A stretch of 64,000 nt of DNA, taken from NCBI RefSeq assembly GCF_017744045.1, contig NZ_JAGHRD010000007.1, one strand, 5' to 3'. The notes under the pieces are model-generated. The model had not been told where the DNA came from, made no database searches, and saw only the letters and a list, made by a program, of their open reading frames with translations. Below, piece after piece: positions 51,292-60,880 of the stretch. The stretch is from Pelagimonas sp017744045 (lineage in GTDB: Bacteria; Pseudomonadota; Alphaproteobacteria; Rhodobacterales; Rhodobacteraceae). Within the stretch, counting starts at the first letter, position 1, and each line of letters opens with the position of its first letter. The position numbers were made by a program, and so were the translations under genes.

Positions 51292-51948
51292 ATGGGCCTC
51301 GATTTTTCGATTATTCCCAAATACATGGACATCATCCTGCTAGGTGCCGGCTGGACCCTAGGTATTACAGTTGCCGCTGCCTTGCTGAGCTTTGTCGGCG
51401 GTATCGTTTTTGCCGTGATCGCCCTTTACGCCCCCTGGATCATTCGGCAGCCGTTCCGGCTGGTCGAATGGGTGTTCATGGGCACGCCGCTGTTGTTGCA
51501 ACTGTTCCTGATCTATTTCGGGCTGGTGCAAATCGGCATTGACCTGCCCGCCTTTGTCGCCGGGATCATCGGCTTGGGGCTGCACTTTGCCGTCTATAAT
51601 TCCGAACTCATCCAGACCGCCATTCTTGCGGTAGACAAAGGCCAGATGGAAGCCGCCCGCACATTGGGGTGCAGCCGCGGGCAGGCTTTGCGCAAGGTTG
51701 TGATCCCGCAAGCGGTGCGCGCTGTCATTCCCCCGATAGGCAACAACATGATCGCGCTTTTGAAAGACAGCGCCCTGGTTTCCGTCATCGGGGTCAGCGA
51801 ACTCACGCTGTCGGCACAACGCGTGATCGGCAAGACCTATCGTCCGTTCGAGTTCTACATCCTCGCCGCCGCTTTCTACTATGTCATCAACCTTTGCATG
51901 GAGTGGGTGCAGCGCAAGATCGAGCGCCGCATTTCCATCTCGCGCTGA
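51292..51948 (+). CDS. Amino acid ABC transporter permease 2
   Basis: 218 aa, same family as the preceding gene, with EAARTLGCSRGQALRKVV as its ATPase-contact loop. It begins 18 bases after permease 1 with AAAAGGA. The two permeases are similar in length and layout, as usual for polar amino acid importers. Confidence 0.88.
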   Translation: MGLDFSIIPKYMDIILLGAGWTLGITVAAALLSFVGGIVFAVIALYAPWIIRQPFRLVEWVFMGTPLLLQLFLIYFGLVQIGIDLPAFVAGIIGLGLHFAVYNSELIQTAILAVDKGQMEAARTLGCSRGQALRKVVIPQAVRAVIPPIGNNMIALLKDSALVSVIGVSELTLSAQRVIGKTYRPFEFYILAAAFYYVINLCMEWVQRKIERRISISR

Positions 51949-51963
51949 CCAAAGAGTCCAACC

Positions 51964-52734
51964 ATGAGCGAACAGACACACTTTGTCGAAATCCGTCACG
52001 CCCAAAAATCCTTTGGCACGCTTGAAGTGCTCAAAGACATCAGCCTGAACGTGGAACGTGGCCAGATTGTTGGGATCATCGGATCGTCCGGCTCGGGTAA
52101 ATCCACACTGCTGCGCGCGATCAATGATCTCGATCCGCTGACCGGCGGGGAAATCTGGTTGGATGGTGTGCAGGTGAACAAGACCCTGCCACATCGCCAA
52201 TATGAAAAGCACATCAACGAAATGCGCCAGCATGTCGGTATGGTGTTTCAGCACTTCAACCTGTTTCCCCATATGACCGCGCGTGAAAACGTCACTATGG
52301 CGCCGAAAATGCTCAAGGGCCTGTCTCAGGCCGACGCCGACAAGCTGGCCGAGGAGCAACTGGACAAGGTCGGGATGCTGGAGCGGATCGACTATTACCC
52401 CTCGCAGCTGTCTGGCGGTCAGAAACAGCGTGTTGCTATAGCCCGAGCCTTGGCGATGAAACCGAAGCTCATGCTGTTTGACGAGGCCACTTCGGCGCTC
52501 GACCCCGAGTTGGTGGAAGAGGTCAATATGGTGATGAAAAAGCTCGCAGAAGAGCACATGACCATGATCATCGTCACCCACGAGATGGATTTCGCAGCCT
52601 CGGTCTGTGACCGCGTGCTGTTCATGGACAAGGGCGTCGTGGTGGAAGAAGGCCCGCCCAGCGTTCTTTTCAGGAACCCGACCCAGGACAGAACCCGCGA
52701 ATTCTTGCGCAAACACATTGAAGGTGCATCGTGA
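51964..52734 (+). CDS. Amino acid ABC transporter ATPase (GlnQ/HisP type)
   Basis: 256 aa. Walker A GSSGSGKST, Q-loop MVFQHFNLFPHMT, signature LSGGQKQRV and Walker B LMLFDEATSALD are all intact. Starts 15 bases after permease 2 and overlaps the aminotransferase start (GTGA). Confidence 0.92.
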   Translation: MSEQTHFVEIRHAQKSFGTLEVLKDISLNVERGQIVGIIGSSGSGKSTLLRAINDLDPLTGGEIWLDGVQVNKTLPHRQYEKHINEMRQHVGMVFQHFNLFPHMTARENVTMAPKMLKGLSQADADKLAEEQLDKVGMLERIDYYPSQLSGGQKQRVAIARALAMKPKLMLFDEATSALDPELVEEVNMVMKKLAEEHMTMIIVTHEMDFAASVCDRVLFMDKGVVVEEGPPSVLFRNPTQDRTREFLRKHIEGAS

Positions 52735-54080
52735 GCGACGAAAGTTACCTGTTCTACCAAAGCCGCAACCCACGCCCGTTCCTGGACCGTGGGGAGGGCA
52801 TCTATCTGTTCGACGAAAGCGGCAAACGCTATATCGACGGCTCTTCGGGGGCGATGGTGTCCAATATCGGCCATTCGAACCCGCGCGTGCTGAACAAGAT
52901 CAAGGCGCAGATGGACAAAGCCACCTTTGGCTATCGGCTGCATTTCCGCACCCACCCGTCCGAGGATCTGGCCGCCAAGACCGTCGATGTGACGCCTGAC
53001 GGGCTGGACCGGGTGTTCTTTGTCTCGGGTGGTTCCGAGGCCGTGGAAAGCGCCGTGAAACTGGCGCGGCAATATGCAGTTACGCAAGGACAAACCGGGC
53101 GCTACAAGGTGATTTCGCGCTTTCCATCCTATCACGGCTGCACATTTGGCGCGTTGGATCTGACCGGCTATGACCCGCTGCGCGAGCCCTTCGCACCGAT
53201 GTTGGAGGGCATGCCCAAGATCGCCGCCCCGGCCACTTATCTCGACCGCGACAATCTGAGCGAGGACACGCGCGGGCTGAAATACGCCGAGCTTCTGCGC
53301 GACAAAATCCTTGCTGAAGGGCCGGACAGCGTGTTGGCGTTTCTCATGGAACCCGTTGGCGGGGCGTCCACTGGCGCTCTGGTCGCACCTGACAGCTATT
53401 ATGGTCGCATCCGCGAGATATGCGACGAATTCAGTGTACTGCTGATCTATGACGAGGTCATGACCGGTGCGGGCCGCACGGGCAAGTTTCTTGCGGCGGA
53501 ACACTGGGGGATCACTCCGGATATCGTGGCGCTCTCAAAAGGTTTTGGCGCGGGTTATGCACCGTTGGGCGCCGTTGTTGCCGGTTCGCGTCTGGTCGAA
53601 CCGATCCTGGATGCCGGGGGTTTTGCCCATGGGTTCACCTATGCGGGCAACCCTCTGGCTTGCGCTGCCGGGCTGGCGGTGCTGGAAGAGCTGGAAGACC
53701 AGAACCTGATCGCCAATGCCGCCGCCATGGGCGAGGTCTTGATGTCTGAGCTGCACGCGCTGATGGATCGCTATCCTTTTATTGGTGACGTGCGGGGCAA
53801 GGGATTGTTGACCGCGTTCGAACTTGTTTCAGACCGTGACACGATGGAACCGCTAGATCCCGCCCTGAACGCCTATGACCGCCTGGTCGAACTGGCCTAT
53901 GAGCGTGGGTTGATCATCTATTCACGCCGTACCCGCGGCGGGACAGCCGGGGACCATTTCCTGATCGCACCGCCGCTGATCATTACCGAGGCACAGATCG
54001 CGGAGCTGATGTCCATTCTACGCGACGCGCTGGACGCGTTGGCTGCCGAGGTTGGCCTGCCTCTGGAGGTGGATGCATGA
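52731..54080 (+). CDS. Class-III (omega) aminotransferase
   Basis: 449 aa PLP enzyme. FVSGGSEAVESAVKLAR binds the cofactor phosphate, YDEVMTGAGRTG carries the ring-stacking Asp, and ALSKGFGAGYAPLGA contains the PLP Lys. Class III enzymes act on amino groups remote from the alpha carbon, or on beta-amino acids. GTG 52731 overlaps the ATPase stop. The genes after it handle acyl-CoA chemistry, so the product may be a 3-oxo acid. Confidence 0.85.
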   Translation: MSDESYLFYQSRNPRPFLDRGEGIYLFDESGKRYIDGSSGAMVSNIGHSNPRVLNKIKAQMDKATFGYRLHFRTHPSEDLAAKTVDVTPDGLDRVFFVSGGSEAVESAVKLARQYAVTQGQTGRYKVISRFPSYHGCTFGALDLTGYDPLREPFAPMLEGMPKIAAPATYLDRDNLSEDTRGLKYAELLRDKILAEGPDSVLAFLMEPVGGASTGALVAPDSYYGRIREICDEFSVLLIYDEVMTGAGRTGKFLAAEHWGITPDIVALSKGFGAGYAPLGAVVAGSRLVEPILDAGGFAHGFTYAGNPLACAAGLAVLEELEDQNLIANAAAMGEVLMSELHALMDRYPFIGDVRGKGLLTAFELVSDRDTMEPLDPALNAYDRLVELAYERGLIIYSRRTRGGTAGDHFLIAPPLIITEAQIAELMSILRDALDALAAEVGLPLEVDA

Positions 54081-54769
54081 GACTGCCGGACAAACGCTGT
54101 GGCATGGCGGCAGCCGTGGCCCATATCAAAGACGGCGATACAGTCATGGTCGGCGGCTTTGGTGTGCCGGGCACGCCGATGGCGCTGATTCATGCACTGG
54201 TGGATCATGGAGCCCGCGATCTGACGCTGATCAAGAACGACGCAAATGAGCCGGGTATGGGCATCGACCACTTGCTGCAAAGCAGTCAGGTGGCGCGCCT
54301 GATTACCACCCATCTGGGACTGAACAGCCATGCCATCGACCTGATGAACCGCGGCCAGATCAAGGTCGAGTTCAATGCCCAAGGTATCCTCGCTGAGCGC
54401 ATCCGTGCAGGAGGTGCCGGGATTGGAGCTGTGCTGAGCGATATCGGGATCGGCACTGAACTGGCAGATGGAAAGCAGCTAATCGAGGTGGACGGTAAAC
54501 CGCACCTTGTCGAAACGGCGTTGCGCGCTGATGTCGCACTCATCCATGCCGACCGGGCCGATACCTTTGGCAACTTGGCCTATGTCGCGACCGCGCGGAA
54601 CTTCAATCCGCTTATGGCCATGGCTGCGACCCGCGTGATTGCCGAGGCTGAAACCGTCACACCTTTGGGTGCGCTGCAAGCAGATGCTGTCCACACCAGC
54701 GGTGTGTTTGTAGATCACGTCACCGAATTGGGTGCGCTTTCCAAGGAATACGCCGTTGTCCAGCGCTAA
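54077..54769 (+). CDS. 3-oxoacid/acetate-type CoA-transferase, subunit A
   Basis: 230 aa. N-terminal GDTVMVGGFGVPGTPMALI is the subunit-A signature of family-I CoA transferases, and DVALIHADRADTFGNL follows near 180. Starts in ATGA overlap with the aminotransferase. It should transfer CoA between acyl groups together with subunit B. Confidence 0.87.
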   Translation: MRLPDKRCGMAAAVAHIKDGDTVMVGGFGVPGTPMALIHALVDHGARDLTLIKNDANEPGMGIDHLLQSSQVARLITTHLGLNSHAIDLMNRGQIKVEFNAQGILAERIRAGGAGIGAVLSDIGIGTELADGKQLIEVDGKPHLVETALRADVALIHADRADTFGNLAYVATARNFNPLMAMAATRVIAEAETVTPLGALQADAVHTSGVFVDHVTELGALSKEYAVVQR

Positions 54770-55409
54770 AAGCCGCATGATCGCCCGCGCCACACGCGAG
54801 ATAGCACCGGGAATGGTTGTCAATCTGGGCATTGGTCTGCCGACTAGGGTTGTTGACCATCTCCCGGCTGATTTCCCTGTTTGTCTGCATACGGAAAACG
54901 GATTAGCCGGCATAGGCCCCACTTTGCCACCGGATCGGGCCAACCGGAACCTGATCGATGCAGGCGGGTCCTATGTCTCAACCGTGCCCGGTTCGGCGTT
55001 TCTTGACAGCGCGGCCAGCTTTGCGATTGTGCGTTCCGGCCGTCTGGATCTGACCATGCTTGGTGCGTTTGAAGTCAGCGCCACAGGTGATCTGGCCAAC
55101 TGGAAAATCCCGGGCAAGTTCAGCCCCGGTGTCGGCGGAGGTATCGAGCTGGCGCAAAAGGCGCGCCGGGTTGTGGTCCTGACCACCCATACGGATCGCG
55201 CGGGCAACCCCAAGCTTAAGGATAAATGCACCCTGCCGCTGACGGCGCGGAGTTGTGTGTCGCGCATCTTCACCGAGATGGCGGTCATGGACATCACGCC
55301 AGCAGGCTATGCACTCGCGGAAATTGCCGAAGGCGTCAGCCTAGCCGAGGTCCGTGAGGCAACCGGGGCACCTCTGATCGTACCCGACACCACTCTACCC
55401 GTTTTCTGA
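54756..55409 (+). CDS. 3-oxoacid/acetate-type CoA-transferase, subunit B
   Basis: 217 aa. Catalytic Glu47 lies in HTENGLAG; the entry VVNLGIGLPTRVVDHLP is the subunit-B signature, and FTEMAVMDIT occurs late. TTG 54756 is chosen as start because AAGGA lies 8 bases upstream and it gives the normal N-terminus; ATG 54777 would cut into the first helix, GTG 54732 is a further option. It overlaps subunit A by 14 bases. Confidence 0.85.
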   Translation: MSSAKSRMIARATREIAPGMVVNLGIGLPTRVVDHLPADFPVCLHTENGLAGIGPTLPPDRANRNLIDAGGSYVSTVPGSAFLDSAASFAIVRSGRLDLTMLGAFEVSATGDLANWKIPGKFSPGVGGGIELAQKARRVVVLTTHTDRAGNPKLKDKCTLPLTARSCVSRIFTEMAVMDITPAGYALAEIAEGVSLAEVREATGAPLIVPDTTLPVF

Positions 55410-55416
55410 GATTGTG

Positions 55417-56709
55417 ATGCAGACCGAACTCAACACCCAATTGTGCAATGCCGTTGACGCCGCGTTTGACCGACAGGTCGCGTTTCTGGCGGAACTCACC
55501 GCACATCCGTCGACCAGAGGGAATGAACAATCGGCTCAGGCGTTCATGGCTAGGGAACTGTCTGCCCGGGGCTATGAGCTGGATCAGTGGCAGATCGACA
55601 TTGCCGAGATCCAGCACCTGCCTGGGTTCTCTCCGGTACTTGGCCCTTATGAGGATGCCGTGAATGTTGTGGGCACGCACCGTTCCAAAACAGGGACGGG
55701 TCGCTCGTTGATCCTGAACGGGCATATCGACGTGGTGCCCACCGGACCGCTGGACATGTGGGATACCCCGCCCTTCGAACCAAGTGTTAAGGACGGCTGG
55801 CTCTATGGCCGCGGAGGCGGCGACATGAAGGCCGGGCTGGCCTCGAACCTCTTCGCGCTTGATGCACTGTCGGCCTGCGGGCTCGCGCCCGCAGCGGACG
55901 TGTTCTACCAATCGGTGGTCGAGGAAGAGTGCACCGGCAATGGTGCGCTGGCCTGCCTTGCACGGGGCTACAAGGCGGATGCCGCGCTGATCCCTGAGCC
56001 GTTTTCGGAACACTTGGTCACAGCGCAGCTGGGTGTCCTGTGGTTCCGGGTTCATCTCAAGGGCTTGCCCACCCATGTGGCCTATGCCGGTAGCGGTGCC
56101 AATGCGATTGAAGCGGCCGTTCCTCTGATCACGGCGCTGCATGACATGGAGCACCGCTGGAACGCGGCGGAAAACCGGACCAGCGACTACGCGCATATGG
56201 ACCACGCGCTGAACCTGAATGTCGGCAAGATCGAAGGCGGCGACTGGACCAGCTCGGTTCCGGCATGGTGTGTGTTTGACGTGCGCATGGGGTTGTTCCC
56301 CGGACAGTCCATCGAGGCCGCAAAGGCTGAAATCGAGCAGGTCATTCTGGAAGCGGCACGGCAGAACGATTTCCTGCGCAACTCTCTGCCCGAGATTGTC
56401 TATCACGGGTTTCATGCCGAAGGGTACGCCCTGTCACAGGACAGTTCAGCCAAGGCCACTTCGGCAATTGCGGCGCTGGAAAATGCGCACCGATCCGCCA
56501 CTGGCGAAGACCTCGTGCGCGAAGCCATCACCGCCACAACCGACGCTCGGTTCTTTGGCCTTTATGCCGACACGCCCGCGCTGGTCTATGGCCCGCGCGC
56601 CGAAGCCATCCACGGCTTCAACGAGCGCGTCGACCTGGAAAGCATGCGCCGCGTGACCAAGGCCACGGCCATGTTTATCGCCGACTGGTGCGGCGTCGAA
56701 CACATCTGA
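55417..56709 (+). CDS. M20-family deacylase (ArgE/DapE type)
   Basis: 430 aa. Metal-site motifs GHIDVVPTG, GGGDMKAG and VVEEECTGNG match ArgE/DapE-like amidohydrolases, including acetylornithine deacetylase. It could remove an acyl group from the transported compound. ATG 55417 overlaps the GTG at 55414. Confidence 0.83.
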   Translation: MQTELNTQLCNAVDAAFDRQVAFLAELTAHPSTRGNEQSAQAFMARELSARGYELDQWQIDIAEIQHLPGFSPVLGPYEDAVNVVGTHRSKTGTGRSLILNGHIDVVPTGPLDMWDTPPFEPSVKDGWLYGRGGGDMKAGLASNLFALDALSACGLAPAADVFYQSVVEEECTGNGALACLARGYKADAALIPEPFSEHLVTAQLGVLWFRVHLKGLPTHVAYAGSGANAIEAAVPLITALHDMEHRWNAAENRTSDYAHMDHALNLNVGKIEGGDWTSSVPAWCVFDVRMGLFPGQSIEAAKAEIEQVILEAARQNDFLRNSLPEIVYHGFHAEGYALSQDSSAKATSAIAALENAHRSATGEDLVREAITATTDARFFGLYADTPALVYGPRAEAIHGFNERVDLESMRRVTKATAMFIADWCGVEHI

Positions 56710-56719
56710 GGATTTGCCC

Positions 56720-57895
56720 ATGCGACAGGCTGTTATCGTCTCATACGCACGTACGCCGATTGGCAAAGCTTATCGCGGTGCGTTCAACAACCTCGAAGCG
56801 CCCAGTCTTGCCGCCCCGGCGGTCAAGGCCGCGCTGGACCGCGCGCGCCTGAGCGGTGGGGAGGTGGAAGAGGCTGTGTTCGGATCTGCGCTCACGCAGG
56901 GGTCGTCCGGTGTCAATGTCGCGCGTCACATTGTGCAAGCCGCGGGCCTGCCCGACAGCATCGCGGGTGCCACCGTGGATCGGCAATGCGCCTCGGGTCT
57001 GAACGCCATCGCCATCGCCTCGCATATGGTGCAGAGCGAGGGGGTAGACGTAGCGCTGGCCGGTGGGCTGGAAAGTATCTCGCTGGTGCAGAATGCGCAT
57101 TGGAACGCGTATCGCTACCGCGACCCAAAAGTCCAAGATGACTATTATATGTCCATGTTGGATACGGCCGAAGTGATGGCGGAACGCTATGGTGTGAGCC
57201 GCACGGCGCAAGACGCCTATGCCCTGCAAAGCCAGATCCGTACGGCCAAAGCGCAAGCTGATGGTCTCTTTGATGATGAAATCGTTCCAGTCACGGCCAC
57301 GAAGTCCGTCACGGACAAGGCCACCAAAGAAACCCGCGACGAAACCGTCACGCTGACCGCCGACGAATGCAACCGCCCGGGCACAACGGCAGAAGGGTTG
57401 TCCAGTCTTGCCGCCGTGCGTGGTGACGGCATGACTGTCACCGCGGGCAATGCCAGCCAGCTTTCGGATGGTGCCGCCGCGCTTGTTGTGATGGCGGCTG
57501 ATGAGGCCAGCCGCAGGGGACTTGTGCCGCTCGGCGCCTTGCGTGGATTTGCCGTGGCTGGTGTCGCGCCTGACGAAATGGGCATTGGCCCTGTCGTCGC
57601 GGTGCCTCGCCTTTTGGAGCGCAACGGGCTGCGCATCGCGGATATTGATCTGTGGGAAATCAACGAAGCCTTTGCCGCGCAGCTGCTTTATTGCCGCGAT
57701 CGCTTGGGCATTCCTGACGATCGGTTAAACGTCAACGGCGGGGCCATTTCCATCGGCCACCCCTATGGCATGTCCGGCGCGCGCATGGTGGGACACATCC
57801 TGTTGGAAGGGCGCCGACGCGGTGCTAAATGGGGGGTGGTGACCATGTGTGTTGGCGGCGGACAAGGTGCCGCTGCTCTGGTCGAAATTTTCTGA
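56720..57895 (+). CDS. Thiolase (acetyl-CoA acetyltransferase family)
   Basis: 391 aa. Catalytic residues Cys90 (DRQCASGLN), His347 (IGHPYGMSGAR) and Cys377 (MCVGGGQG) are in their usual places. It cleaves 3-oxoacyl-CoA with CoA, or runs in reverse. The context with CoA-transferase and aminotransferase favours cleavage of a 3-oxoacyl-CoA. ATG 56720 is preferred to the TTG at 56714. Confidence 0.9.
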   Translation: MRQAVIVSYARTPIGKAYRGAFNNLEAPSLAAPAVKAALDRARLSGGEVEEAVFGSALTQGSSGVNVARHIVQAAGLPDSIAGATVDRQCASGLNAIAIASHMVQSEGVDVALAGGLESISLVQNAHWNAYRYRDPKVQDDYYMSMLDTAEVMAERYGVSRTAQDAYALQSQIRTAKAQADGLFDDEIVPVTATKSVTDKATKETRDETVTLTADECNRPGTTAEGLSSLAAVRGDGMTVTAGNASQLSDGAAALVVMAADEASRRGLVPLGALRGFAVAGVAPDEMGIGPVVAVPRLLERNGLRIADIDLWEINEAFAAQLLYCRDRLGIPDDRLNVNGGAISIGHPYGMSGARMVGHILLEGRRRGAKWGVVTMCVGGGQGAAALVEIF

Positions 57896-57905
57896 GGTGA
57901 CAAAG

Positions 57906-59063
57906 ATGCAGGCTCTTTCTTCTGAACAGTTGGATTATCTTGTGGCCCGGCGCCACGAATTGCACCAATCACCCGAGGTTTCCGGCGAAGAGGCGCAGAC
58001 TGCGAAGCGCATCGCCGCTGAACTCACCGCTCTTGGCGCTGATCGGCTTTGGCAGGGGCTGGGCGGGCACGGTGTAGCCGCTGAGTTTGCCAGCCAAGAG
58101 GACGGCCCGACGGTTCTTTTGCGGTGCGAGCTTGATGGTCTGCCCCTCCGCGAAATTTCAGACCTACCGTATAAGTCGGCCATCCCCGGAAAAGGACACC
58201 TTTGCGGCCATGATGGCCACATGGTGTCGATGCTGGGGGTCGCGATGCGGCTTGCCACGCGTCCGCAAAAGGGTCGCGTCATCCTGCTGTTCCAGCCCGC
58301 CGAAGAAACCGGCGCAGGCGCGCTGGCGGTGGTTGACGATCCGCGCTGGCCAGAAATTCGGCCCGAGTTTGCCTTTGCCTATCACAATGTCCCCGGCCGC
58401 CCTCTGGGCGAGGTGGGACTGCGTGAAGGGCCAAGCAATTGTGCTTCGCGCGGCATGCAGATTGTTCTTGAAGGCAAAAGCTCGCACGCCGCGGCGCCCG
58501 AGGACGGCGTGTCGCCCGGACCAGCCATGGCGGCCTTGATGGCTAGCCTACCGGAACTGAGCTGCGGCACCATCTGGGATGAGGCGTTCTCGCTGGCGAC
58601 TTTGACTCATGCAAGTCTGGGCGAACCAACCTTTGGCATCGCCCCCGCGGATGGTGAGTTGCGCGTGACCCTGAGGTCGATGACCAATGAGCGTATGGAG
58701 GCAGTGATGCAAGAGGCGCTGCACAGGGTCGAGAAACATGCTCAGGGGCTTTCTGTCGATATCCTGTGGCATGATGTATTTCGGGCCGTGGTGAATGATG
58801 CCGAGGCCACCGGCATTGCCCGCACCGCGGCCAGATCCTTGGGGCTGCGCTGCTTCGAGATGCCGACGCCCATGCGCTGGTCCGAGGATTTCGGGCGGTT
58901 TGGCGACGATGGAGCCAAAGCTGCGTTGCTCTACCTCGGGGCTGGCGAACATCACCCCCAGCTTCACAATCCCGACTATGATTTCCCCGATGCCCTAATC
59001 CCTGTCGCGGTGGATATGTTCTGTCGAATTGTGCAGGACTTGCTGGGATTCGAGGCGCAGTAA
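57906..59063 (+). CDS. M20-family amidohydrolase
   Basis: 385 aa of the M20D/hippurate-hydrolase type: RRHELHQSPEVSGEE near the start, GHLCGHDGHM at the metal Cys/His site and FQPAEETGAG. It differs from the ArgE-like enzyme two genes earlier; two deacylases in one operon suggest either two acyl substrates or one hydrolysis of an amide other than an acyl group. ATG 57906 follows GAGGTGACAAAG. Confidence 0.83.
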   Translation: MQALSSEQLDYLVARRHELHQSPEVSGEEAQTAKRIAAELTALGADRLWQGLGGHGVAAEFASQEDGPTVLLRCELDGLPLREISDLPYKSAIPGKGHLCGHDGHMVSMLGVAMRLATRPQKGRVILLFQPAEETGAGALAVVDDPRWPEIRPEFAFAYHNVPGRPLGEVGLREGPSNCASRGMQIVLEGKSSHAAAPEDGVSPGPAMAALMASLPELSCGTIWDEAFSLATLTHASLGEPTFGIAPADGELRVTLRSMTNERMEAVMQEALHRVEKHAQGLSVDILWHDVFRAVVNDAEATGIARTAARSLGLRCFEMPTPMRWSEDFGRFGDDGAKAALLYLGAGEHHPQLHNPDYDFPDALIPVAVDMFCRIVQDLLGFEAQ

Positions 59064-59065
59064 CC

Positions 59066-60181
59066 ATGCGCGACGCAAACCCCGCATCCTGGTGCACCAT
59101 TCACCGCGACCGGATTTCGCGAAATCTGGAGCTTGCGTTGAGGCTTGTTCCTGAGGGACGCAAATTCTGTGCCGTACTGAAGGCTGACGCCTATGGGCAT
59201 GGTATCGGCCAGATCGTACCTCTGATACGGGAACAGGGGGTAGAGACAGTCGGCATCACATCTAATGCCGAAGCGCGTGCTGTTCGCGACGCAGGGTTCG
59301 ATGGCACGCTGATCCGTTTGCGCTCAGCGACACTGCAGGAAATCGAGAGCGCGCTGGATGATCGTATCGAAGAGCAAGTTGCCTCAGTCGCCACCGCGCA
59401 GCAGCTTCGTGCCCTTAGGGATGCGGGAAAACTGCGAACCGGTGCCCATCTTGCGTTGAATACAGCGGGCATGTCGCGCGACGCGCTGGAGATTTCGACG
59501 GCGGACGGGCAGAGCACATGCCACGAAATCCTTGCTACTCTAGGGTCTGAGATTCATGGGATCTGTTCGCATTTTCCATCCAATGACCCTGCGCATCTCA
59601 AGCAAAACGCGGATCAGTTTCAGCAACAGGCCGCTTGGGTCTTTGAAAACAGCGATCTCAAACGCAGTGAGACGCTGGTTCATGCAGGCAGCTCTCTTAC
59701 GCTGATTTCAGACGTGGATATTGAGACTAACATGTATCGCTGTGGCGCGATACTTTATGGGATCCTGAAACCCGATCTGGGATTTCGACCCACGATGGAT
59801 CTTGAGGCCCGAATCGTCAGCCTGCAGGACTATCCGCAGGGGATGACACTCGGCTATGACCGAGCGTGTCGTCTGGATAGGGATTCCCAGGTAGCCTGTA
59901 TTTCGATTGGCTACGAAAACGGGTTCCGGCGCGTTGCGCAGGAGGACAGCGTTGTCGTAATCCGGGACAGACTGGCACCCGTTCTGGGAAAGATTTCCAT
60001 GAATGCGATCGTGGCGGATGTGACCGGCATCAAGAATGTCGCTGTCGGTGATGTCGTCGGAGTGTTCGGAGAAAGCGATGTCGCACCCATCCTGCCCGAA
60101 CTGGCGGAAACTCAGTTCCGAACCATTATGGCAGACCTTCTTACGGACTGGGGACAGCGCAATCACCGGGTCTATCGCTGA
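59066..60181 (+). CDS. Alanine racemase-family PLP enzyme
   Basis: 371 aa TIM-barrel racemase. PLP Lys39 (VLKADAYGHG) and the opposing Tyr264 (LGYDRA) are both present. It could provide D-alanine or racemise another amino acid. Because it closes a catabolic operon, conversion of the transported amino acid's stereochemistry is as likely as a cell wall role. It starts 2 bases after the previous stop. Confidence 0.85.
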   Translation: MRDANPASWCTIHRDRISRNLELALRLVPEGRKFCAVLKADAYGHGIGQIVPLIREQGVETVGITSNAEARAVRDAGFDGTLIRLRSATLQEIESALDDRIEEQVASVATAQQLRALRDAGKLRTGAHLALNTAGMSRDALEISTADGQSTCHEILATLGSEIHGICSHFPSNDPAHLKQNADQFQQQAAWVFENSDLKRSETLVHAGSSLTLISDVDIETNMYRCGAILYGILKPDLGFRPTMDLEARIVSLQDYPQGMTLGYDRACRLDRDSQVACISIGYENGFRRVAQEDSVVVIRDRLAPVLGKISMNAIVADVTGIKNVAVGDVVGVFGESDVAPILPELAETQFRTIMADLLTDWGQRNHRVYR

Positions 60182-60196
60182 CACATGTCAGCGCAA

Positions 60197-60430
60197 CTAA
60201 CTACAATGTCTATGGTGCTCGTTCGCAACAACATCTTTCACCGCGCCGAGAAACAGAAGGCCAAGGTTGCGTTCCCCAAGTATATATGCGCGGCGAACAT
60301 CTTTGTCGTCCACGTGAGCAAGCGCGCGTTCAATGGCGTCCGCGTGCCAAAGGCCGGATTCATTGGCAATCGTTGAAAACACAGCCCGGAAGCCATGTGG
60401 GGTCATTTCGATAGATGAATACCCCATTCG
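60197..60430 (-). pseudogene. P4-type integrase, C-terminal fragment
   Basis: The minus frame holds AALRRMGYSSIEMTPHGFRAVFSTIANESG (cited in part) then DAIERALAHVDDK and VRRAYILGE, the C-terminal catalytic region of P4/DUF4102 integrases with the HGFR box. Everything upstream is missing, and the preceding sequence is unrelated. A dead fragment that marks an older integration at the end of the amino acid operon. Confidence 0.7.
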
Positions 60431-60669
60431 GCGCAATGCGGCACGCCCAAGAAAGGTTGAGAAAGACAAGAAAACGAAGAAGGTCAAAATAAGCGCATTC
60501 CGAAAGACTGTCGCCGGCAAAGTGGTTAACTTCGAAGAACTCGTGGCACTCGTGGGGAAGAAGTGTGCTGAAGTAAATGATGGCCTCGCTCACGGTAAGA
60601 TGGTGGTCGCAGTTACGCGCGACATCTCCGAGAAACCGTCCGACACGCTTTAGGAGCGATACGCGCAAA

Positions 60670-60880
60670 TGGACGTGTCGCGGCTTTATGCCGCTTCTTT
60701 GATAGCATTTATTGCAGCAAAGGAGACAAACTATGGGATTGAAACGGACGGATTGCGGGCTGACGCGGTGCGTATTGCGTTGACCAGCGGGCTGACACGC
60801 AAGCAGGTGGCATCGGATTTGGGTGTTGGCCTTTCGACATTGAACAAGTGGGTGACAGCGCATCGTGACCGCACCGTTGG
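60670..60880 (+). mobile_element. IS3-family element, left end and orfA fragment (frameshifted)
   Basis: An AAAGGAG ribosome site and ATG (60733) open with MGLKRTD; the protein then continues one frame over as RADAVRIALTSGLTRKQVASD and LGVGLSTLNKWVTAHRD, the N-terminal HTH of an IS3-type orfA. It breaks off at about 60880 where the integrase sequence of the other strand resumes. orfB and the right end are missing. The 240 bases to its left hold an unassigned plus-strand frame. Confidence 0.68.

Noticed and set aside
51358..52773. 471-residue minus-strand frame over permease 2 and ATPase
   Set aside because: Antisense to Walker and permease motifs; no family features.
55336..56415. 359-residue minus-strand frame over the ArgE-like deacylase
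   Set aside because: Antisense shadow, low-complexity Arg/His composition.
60333..60653. 106-residue plus-strand frame with Lys-rich start (KVEKDKKTKKVK)
   Set aside because: Its first third is antisense to the P4-type integrase tail. The latter part is free of clear overlap but has no ribosome site and no family I know, so I leave it as unassigned DNA beside the IS fragment.
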